Of a stretch of 21,455 nucleotides of DNA, positions 13,529 to 19,864 are shown one piece after another. Both the position numbers and the translations under genes were made by a program. Source of the DNA: a virus; the IMG/VR virus record IMGVR_UViG_3300031952_000178, positions 1-21,455 of that record. One strand, 5' to 3'. Below the pieces are notes generated by a model that searched no databases, was not told where the DNA came from, and saw nothing but the letters and a program-made list of their open reading frames with translations. The first letter of the stretch is position 1. Each line of letters begins with the position of its first letter.

Positions 13529-13945
13529 CTACAGCGCGCGCTCGATGGTCTCAATCTCGGCGCCCCGCAGGGCGGCCAGGACCTCCAGCAGGCCGCTGCG
13601 GACGCGGTACAGGTCGCCCGCCGCGTCCCAGTTGCCCGGCTCGGCCTGGGCCGCCCTCGCGTGCTTCGCCAGTTCCTGCCCGAGCCAGTCCATCAGGCGG
13701 TCGATGTCCCGCCGCCGCTCGGCGTACATCTCAGCAGCCGTCTGGCCGTCCTTCGTCGGCGCGGCCACGCCCGTATCGAGGAACGCGAGCCACGCCTCGC
13801 GCGTCATCGGCTCGTGGGCCTGGATGCTGCCGGGCCGCTCGACGCGCCACAGCCGCGGGTCTTCGGGGTCGCGCCTCACCTTCACGGTCTTCCACCGGCT
13901 CTTGGCCAGGCGGTTCGCCTCAGGGATCGTGAGGACCTTCGCCAT
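13529..13945 (-). CDS. Hypothetical protein of the reverse cassette
   Basis: The protein has 138 residues from ATG 13945 (MAKVLTIPEANRLAKSRW), with AAAGGAG just upstream. An upstream in-frame start would pass through a 9-bp inverted repeat and is not favoured. The N-terminus mixes beta and basic residues (KTVKVRRDPEDPRLWRVERP). The rest is helical (AEMYAERRRDIDRLMDWLG, then ELAKHARAAQAEPGNWDAA). No cysteine cluster or membrane segment is seen and no family is recognised. It is transcribed opposite to the replication genes. Confidence 0.6.
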   Translation of the reverse strand: MAKVLTIPEANRLAKSRWKTVKVRRDPEDPRLWRVERPGSIQAHEPMTREAWLAFLDTGVAAPTKDGQTAAEMYAERRRDIDRLMDWLGQELAKHARAAQAEPGNWDAAGDLYRVRSGLLEVLAALRGAEIETIERAL

Positions 13946-13968
13946 CGCCTTCTCCTTTCCTGGTTCGC

Positions 13969-14004
13969 ATTCCCATGCGTCTATGCTGATCAGGGCATGG
14001 GAAT
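13969..14004 (-). promoter_or_regulatory. 9-bp inverted repeat and shared CATGCCCTGATC motif
   Basis: ATTCCCATG (13969-13977) and CATGGGAAT (13996-14004) are perfect inverted arms 18 bases apart, 24 bases upstream of the gene starting at 13945. On the minus strand CATGCCCTGATC occurs here (13988-13999), and again before the gene starting at 15181. The repeats may be an operator or a leader hairpin. Confidence 0.35.
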
Positions 14005-14050
14005 CGCCCCCAGGCAAGGCGGATTCCGGAATATTCCGGCCGCCGGCCGC

Positions 14051-14404
14051 CTACCGCTTCCGGCGGCCCAGGGGCGTGACCTCGAAGTCCCAGAACCAGT
14101 ACTCGCCCTCCTTGTTCCTGGCGATGGCGGGCGCCTGGCCTCGCGTCGGCCGGACGCGGTAGAGCCACCCCGCGTCGTACTCGGCCTTGGTGACGATGCC
14201 GTCGCACTCCTCGGCGAAATGGTCGCTCCTCACGTGGACCCGCGTGCCGTTCGCCAGGCGCGGCGGGCGGGTTTCGGCTTCGCGGAACTTCACCCGGTCG
14301 CACTTGGCGCACCGCACGGCCCGCCGGCCGTCAGCCAGGAGCGTGCCGCCGCACCAGTGGGTGCCTACCGTCCGTCGGTTCTGTCGCCTGCTCTTCCTGG
14401 CCAT
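14051..14404 (-). CDS. Small zinc-binding hypothetical protein
   Basis: The protein has 117 residues from ATG 14404, with GAGGAGA upstream. Residues H16, C18, C32 and C35 (HWCGG, then CAKC) could bind one zinc ion. The N-terminus is very basic (MARKSRRQNRRT), as in nucleic-acid-binding proteins. The C-terminal half is beta-rich (GTRVHVRSDHFAEECDGIV, then AGWLYRVRPTRGQ). It may be a small SH3-like barrel, but that is a guess. It is one of six same-direction genes with good ribosome sites, and its function is unknown. Confidence 0.6.
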   Translation of the reverse strand: MARKSRRQNRRTVGTHWCGGTLLADGRRAVRCAKCDRVKFREAETRPPRLANGTRVHVRSDHFAEECDGIVTKAEYDAGWLYRVRPTRGQAPAIARNKEGEYWFWDFEVTPLGRRKR

Positions 14405-14473
14405 CGCATCTCTCCTCGCGGCGGAATTGCCGGGCTGGGGGCCGCTGGCGGGCGGCCCGTCGCCGGGTCCCTC

Positions 14474-14902
14474 CTACCGGCCCGTGTGCTCCACCAGGAC
14501 GCCGCCATCGATCAGGTTCCAGCCCCACGCATCGCCCCAGGCGGCAGGCGGCCGGATGGTCGCCAGGACCTCGTCGGTGCCGGTCCGGCGAAGTTCCACC
14601 TTGCGGCCAACCTGGGTGGCGTACCAGGCGGGGGCCTCGGTGCGGCAGACAAGGCGCCGGGGCCTGGGGTTCACCACCCGCATCCAGGGGATGTCGTCGC
14701 GCTGGGCGGTGTCGAAGCTGTTGTTGAAGAACTGCGGGTCGGGGCCGTTGCCCGACCAGTGGCAGGTGCAGACGTAGCGCGGGAAGTCCGGCTCGAGGGT
14801 AATGCGGTCGATGACCCACTCGTAGCCGCCGCGGATGACCACGTCGCCCACCCGCAGGCGCTTACCCATCACGTTCTCGGTGTTGCGTGCCGCCGTCTTC
14901 AT
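14474..14902 (-). CDS. Hypothetical protein of the reverse cassette
   Basis: The protein has 142 residues from ATG 14902, with AAGGAGC upstream. An internal M-G-K at residue 12 is an alternative start. The central part is beta-rich (RVGDVVIRGGYEWVIDRI) and the middle (YVCTCHWSGNGPDPQFFNNS) has two cysteines and a histidine. The segment TQVGRKVELRRTGTDEVLAT suggests a small beta fold. The protein ends with GWNLIDGGVLVEHTGR. No family is recognised. The 69-bp gap to the next gene downstream contains no obvious signal. Confidence 0.55.
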   Translation of the reverse strand: MKTAARNTENVMGKRLRVGDVVIRGGYEWVIDRITLEPDFPRYVCTCHWSGNGPDPQFFNNSFDTAQRDDIPWMRVVNPRPRRLVCRTEAPAWYATQVGRKVELRRTGTDEVLATIRPPAAWGDAWGWNLIDGGVLVEHTGR

Positions 14903-14926
14903 GGTCTGCTCCTTGTTCTGGTCGCC

Positions 14927-15181
14927 TCAGTCGGCGAAGTTCTGGATGGCCCGCAGGTAGTCGGCCACGTCGCCCGCGGTGCCCTGGTATCCGTCGAGTT
15001 CCCGCTGGAGCCGGGCGGCGGCGTAGCGTTGGCTGCCTTCGTCGCGGGTATCGACGTTCAGGTCGAAGACGCCCGCCGCCCCGTCGCCTCGAATGCCGAT
15101 GACCACCTTGCCCGCCACCTCGCGCCGGGCGATGTTCGCCCAGCCCTTCGTGCCCTCGACCGTCATTCGCGTGGCCTTCAT
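14927..15181 (-). CDS. Small hypothetical protein, first gene of the reverse cassette
   Basis: The protein has 84 residues from ATG 15181, with AAAGGAG upstream. The sequence is a short beta-rich N-terminal half (KVVIGIRGDGAAGVFDLNVD) followed by helices (RYAAARLQRELDGYQGTAGD, then VADYLRAIQNFAD). It is probably the promoter-proximal gene of the minus-strand operon. No family is recognised. Its size and position fit a phage accessory or regulatory protein. Confidence 0.6.
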   Translation of the reverse strand: MKATRMTVEGTKGWANIARREVAGKVVIGIRGDGAAGVFDLNVDTRDEGSQRYAAARLQRELDGYQGTAGDVADYLRAIQNFAD

Positions 15182-15340
15182 TGGCGTCTCCTTTCGCTGT
15201 TTGCCTTACCACGTGGATCAGGGCATGTTTTCGGCCCGGAATCAAGGTGAAATATGGACGGGACGGCATAATTCGGTCGCCCGTATGTCTAGGAAAGGGC
15301 GCTAGTTACGGCGATGGGCCGAAATGGGGAAAGATTTCCG
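15182..15340. promoter_or_regulatory. Divergent intergenic region between the reverse cassette and the packaging genes
   Basis: This is the only gap that separates two divergent operons, so promoters for both are expected here. On the minus strand it has CATGCCCTGATC (around 15216-15227) and the palindrome CCACGTGG. An AT-rich patch (ATAATTC near 15268) could be a -10 region, but no clear -35/-10 pair can be fixed. No gene longer than about 30 codons fits apart from upstream extensions of the 15341 gene. Confidence 0.45.
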
Positions 15341-15598
15341 ATGACCGATGACCAGGCGGGATTCGAAGACGCGCCGCCGCAGCGGGCAGGCATGAACCCG
15401 GTCGCCCTGACCTTGGCCGACGCGGCCAGGCTGCTGACCGCCGCCGGCGGCAGACTGGTGACGGCGGCCATGCTTCAAATGGCCATCGACCGGGGCGCGC
15501 CGGCGCTGCCGGACGGCCGCGTGAACCTCGTGGCGCTCGCAGCGTGGCTGGAACGGGACGTGGCGGGCGGAACCCGCCCAATGGACAGGCAGGCATGA
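15341..15598 (+). CDS. Small DNA-binding-like protein before terminase (small-terminase position)
   Basis: The protein has 85 residues from ATG 15341. An ATG at 15314 would add nine residues, and neither start has a strong ribosome site. The core (LTLADAARLLTAAGGRLVTA, then LQMAIDRGAPALPDGRVNL and LAAWLERD) looks like a compact helical DNA-binding domain. A similar pattern recurs at the N-terminus of the next protein. Its stop overlaps the terminase start by ATGA. Position and size suggest a terminase small subunit or accessory protein that recognises packaging sites. No firm family is recognised. Confidence 0.55.
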   Translation: MTDDQAGFEDAPPQRAGMNPVALTLADAARLLTAAGGRLVTAAMLQMAIDRGAPALPDGRVNLVALAAWLERDVAGGTRPMDRQA

Positions 15599-17871
15599 GC
15601 ATCGACCTTCGGCAGATGCGCCCGGGGCAACTGGCGGGCCTCCTGAACTCGACGCCCCTGGGCGAGGTGACCAGCGAGGCCCGCGTGCGCCGCAACATCG
15701 TCCGGGCCGGCCTGCGTGTGGGCGACTCGACGCGCGTCAACGCCCTCGCCTACGCCGCATGGCTCGTATGCACCTGGTACGCGACGGCCACCAACGTCCA
15801 GGCCGCCAGGGGCCTGACGGGCTACGAGGCCATGAAGGAGCAGGCCCGGGCGCGGAACGCCGCGCTCTCGGCGGCAGGTCGGGACATCGGTGACATCCCA
15901 CCCGTAGCCGATCCCGCGCGGAAGGCCCGGGCCATGACGGATTTCCGGTTCTTCTGCGAGACATACTTCCCCCACACGTTCTACCTCGCTTGGTCGCAGG
16001 ATCACCTGAAAGCCGTTGCCCGCATCGAGGATGCCGTGCTGCGGGGCGGCCTCTACGCCTACGCCATGCCGCGCGGCAGCGGCAAGACCGTCCTCGCGGA
16101 GTCGGCCTGCATCTGGGCGATGCTCATCGGCGCCCGGGAGTTCGTGGCGCTTATCGGCAGCGACGAGGGGCACGCCGAGTCGATGCTTGATTCCATCAAG
16201 ACGGAACTCGAGACCAACGAGCGGCTGCTCGAGGATTCTCCGGAGGTGGTGTACCCCATCCGGTGCCTGGAGGGCATCGCCAACCGCTGCGCCGGGCAGA
16301 CCTGTCGCGGCGAGCGGACCTACATCAGCTGGACCGCGCGGGAGATCGTCCTCCCGACTATCGAGGGCAGCCCGGCCAGCGGGGCCATCATCCGCGTGGC
16401 CGGAATCACGGGCCGCATCCGGGGGATGAAGTTCAAGCGGTCCGACGGCCGTTCCATGCGGCCGTCGCTGGTGATCCTCGACGACCCGCAGACGGACGAA
16501 TCGGCACGGTCGCCCTCGCAGTGCGCGACGCGCGAGGCCATTCTGGCCGGGGCGATCCTCGGTCTGGCCGGGCCGGGCCGCAAGATCGCCGGCGTCATGC
16601 CGTGCACCGTCATCCGGCCCGACGACGTGGCCGACCGTATCCTCAATCGCGACAAGCACCCCCAGTGGCAGGGCGAACGCACGAAGATGGTCTATGCGTT
16701 CCCCACGAACGAGAAGTTGTGGGCGCGCTACGCCCAGATTCGGGCCGAAAGCCTGCGCAACAACCGCGGCATCGTCGAGGCCACCGAGTTCTACCGTCAA
16801 CACCGCGTGGAGATGGACGCCGGGGCGCTCGTGGCCTGGTCGGAGCGGTTCAACGGCGACGAACTGTCGGCCATCCAGCACGCGATGAACCTGCGCCTCC
16901 AGGACGAGGCCGCGTTCTGGGCAGAGTACCAGAACGAACCCCTGCCTGCCGACGAGGGCGACGGCGAGACGCTCTCGGCCGAGGCGGTGGCCGCCAAGAC
17001 CAACGGCATCCGTCGGGCCGATATCCCCGTCGGCGCGAACCACATCACGATGTTCATCGACATCCAGAAGGAACTCCTCTTCTATCTGGTGGCGGCATGG
17101 GAGGACGACTTTACCGGCTACGTCGTGGACTACGGGACATACCCCGACCAGAAGCGGCCGTATTTCACGCTGCGGGACGCGCGGCTGACGCTGGCCTCGG
17201 CGGCGCGGAAGGCAGGCATCGAGGGGGCCATCTACGCGGGCCTCGATGCGCTGACGGGCGATTACCTTGCCCGCGAATGGCGGCGGGACGACGGGGCGGT
17301 CCTGCGAATCGAGCGGTGCCTGGTGGACGCCAACTGGGGAGAATCGACCGACGTGGTGTACCAGTTCTGTCGCCAGTCGGCCCACGCCGCGGTGCTGCTG
17401 CCGAGCCACGGCAAGTACGTCGGGGCGTCGAGCATCCCGTTCTCGGAGTACAAGCGGAAGGCCGGCGACCGCGTCGGTCATCATTGGCGGATTCCGAACG
17501 TCCACGGCCGCCGGGCCGTGCGGCACGCGCTTCTCGACACCAACTACTGGAAGTCGTTCGTGCACGCCCGCCTGGCCGTGCCGATGGGCGACAAGGGCTG
17601 CCTGTCGCTCTTTGGCCGCTCGGCCGAGGCCCACCGGCTCCTGGCCGACCACCTGACGGCTGAATATCGCGTGAAGACTGAGGGCCGCGGCCGCACGGTG
17701 GACGAGTGGAAGGCCCGCGTCGGCAAGGCCGACAACCATTGGCTGGACTGCCTCGTGGGCTGCGCCGTGGCGGCGTCGATTCAGGGGGCGGTCCTCTTCG
17801 CCACAGGCGGGGGCCAGGGGCCGCCGAGGAAACGGCTGAAGCTGTCGGACCTTCAACGGAGCAGGCCGTGA
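15595..17871 (+). CDS. Phage terminase large subunit with an extra N-terminal domain
   Basis: The protein has 758 residues from ATG 15595. Residues ~8-60 (LAGLLNSTPLGEVTSEARVR, then RVNALAYAAWLV) repeat the domain found in the upstream small protein. The ATPase has Walker A PRGSGKT (159-165) and Walker B LVILDDP (292-298). The C-terminal nuclease has candidate metal-binding aspartates at FIDIQ (D489), LDAL (D551) and LDCLV (D718). Terminase pumps phage DNA into the empty head and cuts it at start and finish. The overall length is longer than most large terminases (~450-650) because of the N-terminal part and a long ATPase-nuclease linker. It belongs to the gpA-like/large-terminase class in general; the precise family is not fixed. 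Confidence 0.85.
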   Translation: MSIDLRQMRPGQLAGLLNSTPLGEVTSEARVRRNIVRAGLRVGDSTRVNALAYAAWLVCTWYATATNVQAARGLTGYEAMKEQARARNAALSAAGRDIGDIPPVADPARKARAMTDFRFFCETYFPHTFYLAWSQDHLKAVARIEDAVLRGGLYAYAMPRGSGKTVLAESACIWAMLIGAREFVALIGSDEGHAESMLDSIKTELETNERLLEDSPEVVYPIRCLEGIANRCAGQTCRGERTYISWTAREIVLPTIEGSPASGAIIRVAGITGRIRGMKFKRSDGRSMRPSLVILDDPQTDESARSPSQCATREAILAGAILGLAGPGRKIAGVMPCTVIRPDDVADRILNRDKHPQWQGERTKMVYAFPTNEKLWARYAQIRAESLRNNRGIVEATEFYRQHRVEMDAGALVAWSERFNGDELSAIQHAMNLRLQDEAAFWAEYQNEPLPADEGDGETLSAEAVAAKTNGIRRADIPVGANHITMFIDIQKELLFYLVAAWEDDFTGYVVDYGTYPDQKRPYFTLRDARLTLASAARKAGIEGAIYAGLDALTGDYLAREWRRDDGAVLRIERCLVDANWGESTDVVYQFCRQSAHAAVLLPSHGKYVGASSIPFSEYKRKAGDRVGHHWRIPNVHGRRAVRHALLDTNYWKSFVHARLAVPMGDKGCLSLFGRSAEAHRLLADHLTAEYRVKTEGRGRTVDEWKARVGKADNHWLDCLVGCAVAASIQGAVLFATGGGQGPPRKRLKLSDLQRSRP

Positions 17872-18050
17872 CCGAACCGACCGTCTCGCCGCAAGCGCAG
17901 GAACCGAAGGGCCTGGAGTGCCGCGACTGCGGCTGCAGGCACTTCTTCGTCATCTACACCCGGCGGGCCGTCGGTGGAAGACTGCTTCGCCGACGGGAGT
18001 GCCGGAACTGCGGGAAACGCATTACCACCTCGGGAAAGCCCATCCGATGA
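17868..18050 (+). CDS. Small zinc-ribbon protein
   Basis: The protein has 60 residues from GTG 17868, overlapping the terminase stop by GTGA. Cysteines C18, C21, C23, C45 and C48 (CRDCGC, then CRNC) give a zinc ribbon reminiscent of NrdR and other transcription-related ribbons. The surrounding residues (FFVIYTRRAVGGRLLRRREC) are basic. Small ribbon proteins at this place are common in phages and are presumed to bind nucleic acid; the role here is unknown. The strong coupling to the terminase frame supports it being a real gene. Confidence 0.6.
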   Translation: MTEPTVSPQAQEPKGLECRDCGCRHFFVIYTRRAVGGRLLRRRECRNCGKRITTSGKPIR

Positions 18051-18057
18051 CGGCGTG

Positions 18058-18104
18058 GGCCGCCCCGTTGTCTAGCGGTAGACATGATTTGCAGGCATGG
18101 GGCG
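18058..18104 (+). other. tRNA-like fold without T arm (candidate)
   Basis: The outer stem CGCCCC (18061-18066) can pair with GGGGCG (18099-18104). It encloses a D-arm-like hairpin GTCT-AGCGGT-AGAC (18070-18083) and a second hairpin ATG...CAT (18084-18098) whose loop contains TTTGCAG. The GTCTAGCGGTAGAC piece is typical of tRNA D arms. There is no T arm or TTCGA, so it is not a working canonical tRNA. It may be a tRNA-derived remnant, a processed RNA element or chance. Confidence 0.3.
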
Positions 18105-18126
18105 GCGCCGCCGTACACTTCGCCGA

Positions 18127-18151
18127 AACGCGGGTAGGTTTATCAGTAGGC
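18127..18151 (+). promoter_or_regulatory. Shared intergenic motif, copy 2 (candidate phage promoter)
   Basis: AACGCGGGTAGGTTTATCAG followed directly by TAGGC. It matches copy 1 (2671-2697) at all but two positions of the first 20 bases, with a 2-base insertion in copy 1 before TAGGC. It lies 49 bases before the start of the connector-position gene, at the head of the portal and capsid genes. A promoter or RNA-level element for late genes is a reasonable reading. Confidence 0.45.
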
Positions 18152-18200
18152 AACCATGCCGGGGCTTCGCTTGGCTTGGTTGGCGCTGAGGAACATGCCC

Positions 18201-18398
18201 GTGGCCGACGAACTGGACGACGCGATTCGCACCAACGCCGAGGGGCCGGCCGAGGCCCACGGCGATTCCGGGGGCATGAAGCAGCATAGCCTCCAGGACC
18301 AGATCGCCGCCGACCGCTACCTGGCGTCGAAGAATGCCTCGCGGGTGAAGGGCCTGGGTGTTCACCTCACCAAAGTGGTTCCACCGGGAGCAGCGTGA
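18201..18398 (+). CDS. Small head-module protein in the gpW position
   Basis: The protein has 65 residues. GTG 18201 is chosen because GAGGA (18188-18192) lies 8 bases upstream; ATG 18195 and ATG 18156 are alternatives in the same frame with poor spacing. It runs DELDDAIRTNAEGPAEAHGD, then MKQHSLQDQIAADRYLASK, then a short KGLGVHLTKVVPPGAA tail. I remember similar NAxGPA...QHSLxDQIAADRYLAS proteins between terminase and portal genes in other prophages. In lambda this place is taken by the 68-residue head-completion protein gpW, but the sequence does not look like gpW. Its stop overlaps the portal start by one base. Role in head completion is inference from position. Confidence 0.55.
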   Translation: MADELDDAIRTNAEGPAEAHGDSGGMKQHSLQDQIAADRYLASKNASRVKGLGVHLTKVVPPGAA

Positions 18399-19864
18399 TG
18401 TTTGCGTGGCTGAAGCGCATCCGGGCGTTCGCCAAGCCTGCTGGCGGCGGGCTACGGATGGCCGTGCGCTTCGTGCGCGGCCGGTACGATGCCGCGCAGA
18501 CGACCGAGGGTAACCGGAGGCACTGGGCGGGGGCCGACGGCCTGTCGGCGGATGCGGCCGCCAGCGCCGAGGTCCGGCGCATCCTGCGGAACCGTGCCCG
18601 TTACGAGGTGGCCAACAACTCCTACGCCCGCGGCATCGTCCTGACGCTCGCCAACGACGTCATCGGCACGGGCCCCCGCCTCCAGATGCTCACCGACGCC
18701 CCCGAGGTCAACCGTCAGGTCGAACGCGAGTTCATGCGGTGGGCCGCGCGCATCGGCCTCGCAGCCAAACTCCGCACCATGCGGATGGCCCGGACCCAGG
18801 ACGGCGAGACCTTCGCCCTCCTCATCTCGAACGAGAACCTCGGTGCGCCCGTGACGCTGGACCTGCGGCTCATCGAGGCGGACCAGGTGGCCACCCCCCT
18901 CGTCAGCCTGCTCGCCCCCAATACGGTTGACGGGATCGTCTTCGACGCCGTCGGCAACCCGGTGGAGTATCACGTCTTGAAGACGCATCCGGGTGCCAAG
19001 GTGTCCCTGGGCCTCGACTACGACCGGGTGCCGGCGGAGTCCATGCTCCACTGGTTCCGCGCTGACCGGCCGGGCCAGCGGCGCGGCATCCCGGACTTGA
19101 CGCCCGCCCTCCCGATCTTTGCCCAACTGCGGCGGTTCACCTCCGCGGTCCTCGATGCCGCCGAGACGGCGGCCAACATCTCCGGCACCGTCGAGACCGA
19201 CGCCCCGCCCAACGGCGAGGCGGAACCCATCGACCCGATGGACACCATCGAGTTGGAGCGCAACATGCTGTTGACGCTCCCCGGCGGCTGGAAGATGAGT
19301 CAGGTCCGGCCCGAGCAGCCGGCGACGACGTATGTCGAGTTCGTCCGCGAAAAACTCAACGAGGCCGCCCGGTGCCTCAACATGCCGCGCAACATCGCCC
19401 TGTGCGATTCGTCGGCCTACAACTACGCCTCGGGCCGCCTCGACCACCAGACCTACTTCAAGAGCATCCGCGTCGAGCAGGCCCACCTTGAGGACGTGGT
19501 TCTTGATCGGATTCTCGATGCGTGGCTGCGCGAGGCCACCCGGGTGCCGGGCCTTCTGCCAGCGTCGGCCCGCGCGCTCCTCGATTACCCCCACCAGTGG
19601 TTCTGGGACGGGATGGAGCATGTGGACCCGGCCAAGGAAGCCAACGCCCAGGCGACGCGCCTGGCCAGTCACACCACCACCCTGGCCAGCGAATACGCCA
19701 GAGAGGGCAAGGACTGGGAGACGGAACTTCGCCAACGGGCCAAGGAAGTCGCGCTGATAAAGGAACTGGGCCTCACCGTGGAGCAGGCGCAGCCGAAGGC
19801 GCCGCCCGCCAACAGGCCGGACGACGAGGAAACAGACCGTGAAGACGAGCGACGAGCCGCGTGA
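18398..19864 (+). CDS. Phage portal protein, lambda gpB type
   Basis: The protein has 488 residues from ATG 18398, with GGGAG 7 bases upstream; a GTG three bases earlier has poorer spacing. The N-terminal block (LRNRARYEVANNSYARGIVL, then TLANDVIGTGPRLQ) is characteristic of lambda-type portals. The middle holds HWFRADRPGQRRGIPDLTPA, the conserved region of this family. The C-terminus (DWETELRQRAKEVALIKELG, then Pro/Glu-rich) is a helical tail. Portal forms the twelve-subunit ring through which terminase pumps DNA and to which the tail attaches. Length fits (lambda gpB is about 530). The start of the capsid gene overlaps its end by 26 bases. Confidence 0.85.
   Translation: MFAWLKRIRAFAKPAGGGLRMAVRFVRGRYDAAQTTEGNRRHWAGADGLSADAAASAEVRRILRNRARYEVANNSYARGIVLTLANDVIGTGPRLQMLTDAPEVNRQVEREFMRWAARIGLAAKLRTMRMARTQDGETFALLISNENLGAPVTLDLRLIEADQVATPLVSLLAPNTVDGIVFDAVGNPVEYHVLKTHPGAKVSLGLDYDRVPAESMLHWFRADRPGQRRGIPDLTPALPIFAQLRRFTSAVLDAAETAANISGTVETDAPPNGEAEPIDPMDTIELERNMLLTLPGGWKMSQVRPEQPATTYVEFVREKLNEAARCLNMPRNIALCDSSAYNYASGRLDHQTYFKSIRVEQAHLEDVVLDRILDAWLREATRVPGLLPASARALLDYPHQWFWDGMEHVDPAKEANAQATRLASHTTTLASEYAREGKDWETELRQRAKEVALIKELGLTVEQAQPKAPPANRPDDEETDREDERRAA

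Noticed and set aside
12230-15250. Very long plus-strand open frame opposite the reverse cassette
   Set aside because: It is antisense to six genes with good ribosome sites; long antisense frames are expected in GC-rich DNA.
15475-17856. Long minus-strand frame opposite the terminase
   Set aside because: Terminase motifs are clear on the plus strand; the antisense frame has the Arg/Pro/Gly/His-rich composition typical of shadows.
18058-18104. A functional canonical tRNA gene
   Set aside because: There is no T arm, no TTCGA and no proper anticodon stem of five pairs; kept only as a tRNA-like fold.
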